The translations under genes and the position numbers were made by a program. Source: Capsulimonas sp039928515 (GTDB lineage: Bacteria > Armatimonadota > Armatimonadia > Armatimonadales > Capsulimonadaceae). From it: a DNA stretch of 25,960 nt. Location: assembly GCF_039928515.1 (NCBI RefSeq), contig NZ_JBDSSZ010000167.1; one strand, given 5' to 3'. Position 1 is the stretch's first letter. Each line of letters begins with the position of its first letter. Below are positions 22,498 to 25,960 of this stretch, piece by piece. The notes under the pieces are model-generated. The model was not told the origin of the DNA and ran no database searches. It saw only the letters and a list, made by a program, of their open reading frames with translations.

Positions 22498-24114
22498 CTA
22501 ATGCCCAAACGGCGCCGGGGGCGCCAGCGGAACCCAGGGAGCGCCGGGACGAGGCGGGATCATGGGCGCGCCGGGCGTGGGCGGGAGGACGCCGGGACGG
22601 GGCGGCGTTGGGATGCTGACCGTCGGCGGCATGGGCGGGGACGGAACCGTGGGACCGCCGGCTGGTGTGAGCGAGGGCGCTGGCAATATGGGTGTTTGCT
22701 TGACGGCGATGCGCGGCGGCAGCAGGGCGAGGACAGCGGGGTGCTTGGCCGCGAAATCGGACGCCATCGCGCCTTGCTTGGTTTTGGCGCTGGGATTAGC
22801 GCCTTGGGCGAGCAGGAGTTTGACGAGGAATACGCTTCCAGACTGGGAGGCAAGCATGAGGGGGGTGTAGCCGTCGCGGTCCGACGCCTTCACATTCGCG
22901 CCTTTGTCGATCAGCATCTTCGCGATCACGCCGCTGTTCTTCAGGCAGGCGGCCATTAAGGGTGTGAACCCGCGCGCGCTTGCGGTGTTGACGGACGCTC
23001 CCGATTGGAGCAGCTGGCGGACGATCCCAGTGTAGCCGTACCGAGACGCCCAGATCAATGGACTGTCGCCCTGCTTATCACGCAGATTGACGGAGGCGCC
23101 ATTCGTCAGCAAGAGATTGACAAGCGCCGCATCACCCTTCCCCCCAGCGATCATCAAGGCGGAGCGCCCCAGTACATCCTGCGCGTTCACGTTAGCGCCG
23201 TGCTCAACCAGGAGTTTGGCGCGGACGAGGTCACCAAGCGATGTCATCACGATCAAGGGAGTGACGTTCTGAGCGCCGCGCGTGTCGGCCTTCGCTCCGC
23301 TGTCCAGCAGCGCCTGGAGGACGGAGTCCACACGCGATCGTGAAACGCCTGGGCGCGTCCCTTCGGCAATGGCGACCATCAGCGGCGCCGGCGCCCCCTG
23401 GAGCGGAGCGGGATTGACGGAGGCGCCCGCGCCAATGAGGAGCCGCACGGCCTCCGGGTTCTCGCGCGACGCCGCGATTGCCAGCGGCGTCCACCCCCGC
23501 TGCTGCGCGGCGTTCACATCCGCGCCATGCGCCGCAAGGAGCTGCATCGTGGCGAGATCGTTCTGCGCGGCTGCAATCCCCAGCGGCGTCACTCCTAGAG
23601 AGTTACGCACGTTCACCGAGGCGCCCCGCGCCAGCAGCAAGGTTACCACGGAAGTCGCCTTGAGTTCGGCCGCCTCACACAACGCCGTATTTCCATGACG
23701 GTCCGTTACATTGATATGCGCGCCCTTATCCAGCAGCAGCTTGATCACCGCCCCATTATCCTTCGCTGCGGCGGCGTACAAAAGCGCGGGCGTCCCGCCC
23801 TTATCGTGGGCGTTCGGGTCGGCTCCCTGCGCCAGGAGCGATTTGACTCGCGACACATTGCGGTGGTAAGCCTCCGCAATCAGCGCCTGACCCAGCTGCG
23901 CTTTGGTAAATGCAGGCGTTTTCTGAATACGAGGCAGTGGATTTGCTGAGAGCGGCGATGGGTTTGCGCTCACGACGGGAGGAAAAGGCGATGCGCTGGA
24001 GGGAGGCAGAAGTTGAGCCCAAGCTCCTGGCGCAAGCGACACCGCCCCTAAGATATTGGCCGCGATTATCGCCAGTATCTGGCGGCGGCCATCAGTAATC
24101 AATCGATTCTTCAT
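22498..24114 (-). CDS. Secreted ankyrin-repeat protein with Pro-rich tail
   Basis: A 538-aa exported protein. From ATG 24114 the first 35 residues are a classical signal peptide (KNRLITDGRR, hydrophobic ILAIIAANILGAV, then APGAWAQ). A Pro/Ser-rich linker leads to about eleven ankyrin repeats (about residues 85-460), each near 33 residues with the usual G-x-TPL-x-A-A and LL-x-x-GA-x-x-N features. The last 70 residues are Pro-rich and flexible (PPRPGVLPPTPGAP). Ankyrin repeats bind other proteins; the export signal puts this one in the periplasm or outside. I prefer 24114 to ATG 24153 because the signal peptide then has normal length, although neither start has a good ribosome site. The DUF4157 gene ends 60 bases upstream, so the two are probably one transcript and may be partners. 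Confidence 0.92.
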   Translation of the reverse strand: MKNRLITDGRRQILAIIAANILGAVSLAPGAWAQLLPPSSASPFPPVVSANPSPLSANPLPRIQKTPAFTKAQLGQALIAEAYHRNVSRVKSLLAQGADPNAHDKGGTPALLYAAAAKDNGAVIKLLLDKGAHINVTDRHGNTALCEAAELKATSVVTLLLARGASVNVRNSLGVTPLGIAAAQNDLATMQLLAAHGADVNAAQQRGWTPLAIAASRENPEAVRLLIGAGASVNPAPLQGAPAPLMVAIAEGTRPGVSRSRVDSVLQALLDSGAKADTRGAQNVTPLIVMTSLGDLVRAKLLVEHGANVNAQDVLGRSALMIAGGKGDAALVNLLLTNGASVNLRDKQGDSPLIWASRYGYTGIVRQLLQSGASVNTASARGFTPLMAACLKNSGVIAKMLIDKGANVKASDRDGYTPLMLASQSGSVFLVKLLLAQGANPSAKTKQGAMASDFAAKHPAVLALLPPRIAVKQTPILPAPSLTPAGGPTVPSPPMPPTVSIPTPPRPGVLPPTPGAPMIPPRPGAPWVPLAPPAPFGH

Positions 24115-24174
24115 GAAATTTGTCTTGCCGAACTTGTTCGATGGAAACGCCATCGGCCCATATATAATCTGACG

Positions 24175-25960
24175 CTACCCGGAAATTGTCCCCAGGGAGC
24201 CGATCGGGCGATCGCCCAGCTCAAACATCATCGCCGTCAGCACAATCAGCTGAACGGAATCCGCCATCACGATATCGGTGTCGAGACCGTATTTTTCCGC
24301 CCGCCTCATGATCCAGGACATGGAGGAGAGCGCCTTCGGAACCCCGTCGGCCGGCTGCACGATGTAAGGAGGACTGTCGTAGCCTCCGGAGCCGATCAAT
24401 ACCTTCGCAATGGGGAAGTCGCGAATCTTCATATTTCTCAGCGCCGGGGTATCGTTGAGGCGCGCCAGCGTTTCTGTATCGATATCCGTAATCTGGGCGC
24501 TGCTGATGGACAGTTCCGCCATGGGATCCGTTGCGGAGTAAACGATCCTTAAGACGCCGGTTCGCGCCGTGGTCAGGTCTGTATTCGCGCCGCCGCTCAT
24601 CACCTGGCCCCACTGCCCCACGGACTTCAGATACTGCACCTGGACGGCGCTCTGATACGTCTGTTCCAAACCGACCAGCAATCGCTCGGCCGCGACCGCT
24701 CCCTCCATCGGGGGCATGGCCTCCAGAGCCGGCGCCACATTCATAATGACATTCTTTTGCGCTTCCAGCTTCATGTCGATCAGCGAAAGCCGATGCGCTT
24801 CCAGGAATTTCTGAGGGTTCGTGGTCGAGGAAGCGATTTGGTCGTAAACCTTCGGCACGCTCTCCTGCGCTTTGCCGGCAAGCCATCCGCCGCCGATGCT
24901 GGCGAGGTTGGTCGCCGTCGCGCGGGCGGAGGCGGAATCGGACTGGGCGACATCGGCCGCCGTCAATTCTCCCACGGCCGTCGCGCCGGCGAGAGCCCGC
25001 GACAGGATAATGTCGCCGGCAGCGTTGCCTGCTTCCAGCGCGATGCGCTCGGCCAAAGCGCCGACAGCCGAGCCAAGAGCCGCCTGCACTCCGGCTTGAA
25101 GCAGCATGTCCGTCGTAGAAACCTCGTCCACCGTGGCGAAATCGGATTCCAGCTGCTTAACCCCCTCCATCTGTTTCTCGAACATCGCCTGATATTGGAG
25201 GATGATCGTCTGGACCGTGCCGCCGACGCTGGCTCGGGGAGCAGGCGATTTCTTCTCGGCGGGGGCGGCAGCCGGAGAAGCCTCCGCAGGATCACGCTGA
25301 ACAGTCGATCGGGACGCCGTCCGAGTTTCCACGGACCGGCTCAGAGCGGGGCCGCCCGCTGCGCCCTGCTGCACCACATGCGTGAGCTCATGCGCCAGGA
25401 GACGCTTGCCATCACTGCCGCCGGGCGAGTATTCACCAGACCGGAACGCAATGTCGCTTCCGACCGTGTAAGCCCTCGCCGAGACTTCCTCCGCAGAACG
25501 CGCCGCCTGGACGTCCGTGTGAATGCGCACATTGCTGAAGTCACGCCCGAACCGCGGCTCCATAAAACCGCGCGTCTCCGCGTCGAGCGGCGCGCCGCCG
25601 CCCGCAAGGCCGCGATCGACTGCGCCGCTCACATCCGCCGATCCATCGGCGTTCTCGCCCATGCGCCGTACAAGCGGCGGAGAGGCGCTATCCATCGAAG
25701 AACGGTGGAGTTCTTCCTCTTCATCTTCGGCGCCTTCGCGCTGAACCAATGGGGACGATTCCGAGAGCGGCGAGCGGCTCAGCTCTTCTTCTTCCGGCAG
25801 TTCTTCCCGCATGGCGACATCCGTGGCTTCCATGCGCATGACGTGATCGGCGACCTGGTCGGCTTCCTCCTCATGCACGTCGCCAGGCTGGCTGACGGTC
25901 ATTTTCGCCTGTGGACGACGCGCGGAAATGCGGCTGATGTCGTGCCCGAACGCCGCAGGC
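24175..25960 (-). CDS. DUF4157 putative metallopeptidase-domain protein (5' end outside window)
   Basis: The reading frame stays open through the right edge; residues before the Met at 25902 (FGHDISRISARRPQAK) match what usually precedes the family sequence TVSQPGDVHEEEADQVADHVMRM, so 25902 is not the start. Counting from that Met: an acidic low-complexity stretch at 31-66, the DUF4157 domain at about 103-180 (PLDAETRGFMEPRFGRDFSNVRIHTD, with the zinc-type motif HELTH at 171-175), and a 390-residue C-terminal part. That part has a predicted helical region with AVGALAERIALEAGNAAGDIIL and no recognised toxin or enzyme motif. The Cys-rich EEEE element often seen between these parts is present only as EDEEEEL without Cys. 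DUF4157 proteins recur in extracellular contractile injection system loci and as large exported proteins. The protein could be a delivered effector or a structural or processing factor; this cannot be decided here. Confidence 0.88.
   Translation of the reverse strand, partial: PAAFGHDISRISARRPQAKMTVSQPGDVHEEEADQVADHVMRMEATDVAMREELPEEEELSRSPLSESSPLVQREGAEDEEEELHRSSMDSASPPLVRRMGENADGSADVSGAVDRGLAGGGAPLDAETRGFMEPRFGRDFSNVRIHTDVQAARSAEEVSARAYTVGSDIAFRSGEYSPGGSDGKRLLAHELTHVVQQGAAGGPALSRSVETRTASRSTVQRDPAEASPAAAPAEKKSPAPRASVGGTVQTIILQYQAMFEKQMEGVKQLESDFATVDEVSTTDMLLQAGVQAALGSAVGALAERIALEAGNAAGDIILSRALAGATAVGELTAADVAQSDSASARATATNLASIGGGWLAGKAQESVPKVYDQIASSTTNPQKFLEAHRLSLIDMKLEAQKNVIMNVAPALEAMPPMEGAVAAERLLVGLEQTYQSAVQVQYLKSVGQWGQVMSGGANTDLTTARTGVLRIVYSATDPMAELSISSAQITDIDTETLARLNDTPALRNMKIRDFPIAKVLIGSGGYDSPPYIVQPADGVPKALSSMSWIMRRAEKYGLDTDIVMADSVQLIVLTAMMFELGDRPIGSLGTISG

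Noticed and set aside
24129..24140. A second SOS box, CGAACTTGTTCG, at the start of the ankyrin gene
   Set aside because: The half-sites are separated by two bases, not four, so it does not fit the box; it also lies in the putative leader downstream of any promoter.
25900..25902. ATG at 25902 as start of the DUF4157 gene
   Set aside because: The frame is open to the window edge and the residues upstream match the usual family text before TVSQPGD, so the true start is outside the window.

Overview
The window is a moderately GC-rich bacterial chromosome segment with about twenty protein genes, two tRNAs and no recognisable insertion sequence, prophage or CRISPR array. GTG and TTG starts are frequent and sit behind good Shine-Dalgarno sites. 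Canonical sigma70-type promoters are visible, and a Gram-positive-type SOS box (CGAAC-N4-GTTC) precedes one gene. Together with the glyA-wecA-wecB-uppP order this suggests a non-proteobacterial lineage. Armatimonadota (Capsulimonas-like) is my guess from general gene style and is not demonstrated.

Layout. (1) 1-1874, plus strand: the end of a probable sugar ABC transporter operon (last codons of one gene, then a MalG-type permease) followed by nagB, pointing to amino-sugar uptake and catabolism. (2) 1896-4334: a secreted protein made of eleven 8-residue Tyr-x-Gly-Pro-Gly-Gly-Gly-Leu units (minus), then two plus-strand membrane proteins, one Pro-rich and one DUF3592-like. (3) 4371-10994: accessory genes, namely a cytochrome P450, two unrecognised proteins, a large secreted protein with a possible TIM-barrel domain, an OafA-type membrane acyltransferase and a small unrecognised protein. 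(4) 11144-13983: tRNA-Gln(CUG), an aldo/keto reductase, an unrecognised 177-aa protein, and an endonuclease III-like DNA glycosylase behind the SOS-box-like site.

(5) 14040-19668, all minus: glyA, wecA/tagO-like, wecB, an AI-2E family membrane protein and uppP, very probably one transcription unit with a promoter at 19735-19764 and a terminator at 13982-14015. Three of the five act in the undecaprenyl-phosphate cycle: WecA loads GlcNAc-1-P on the lipid carrier, WecB makes UDP-ManNAc, UppP recycles the carrier. The WecA-like protein lacks an aspartate normally invariant in its family (Thr at that place) and UppP has Asn for the first Glu of its active-site motif.

(6) 19887-22398: an isolated RhuM-family gene, a secreted NlpC/P60 hydrolase, and tRNA-Leu(CAG) with a perfect TTGACA-17-TATAAT promoter. 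(7) 22498-25960, minus: a secreted ankyrin-repeat protein with a Pro-rich tail, directly downstream of a DUF4157 protein (HELTH motif) whose 5' end lies outside the window. DUF4157 proteins are often found with extracellular contractile injection systems, so the DNA beyond the right edge is the most promising place for an unusual system.

An 11-base motif, CCGCCGATAAT, occurs three times, always on the minus strand and 45-100 bases upstream of a minus-strand start codon.
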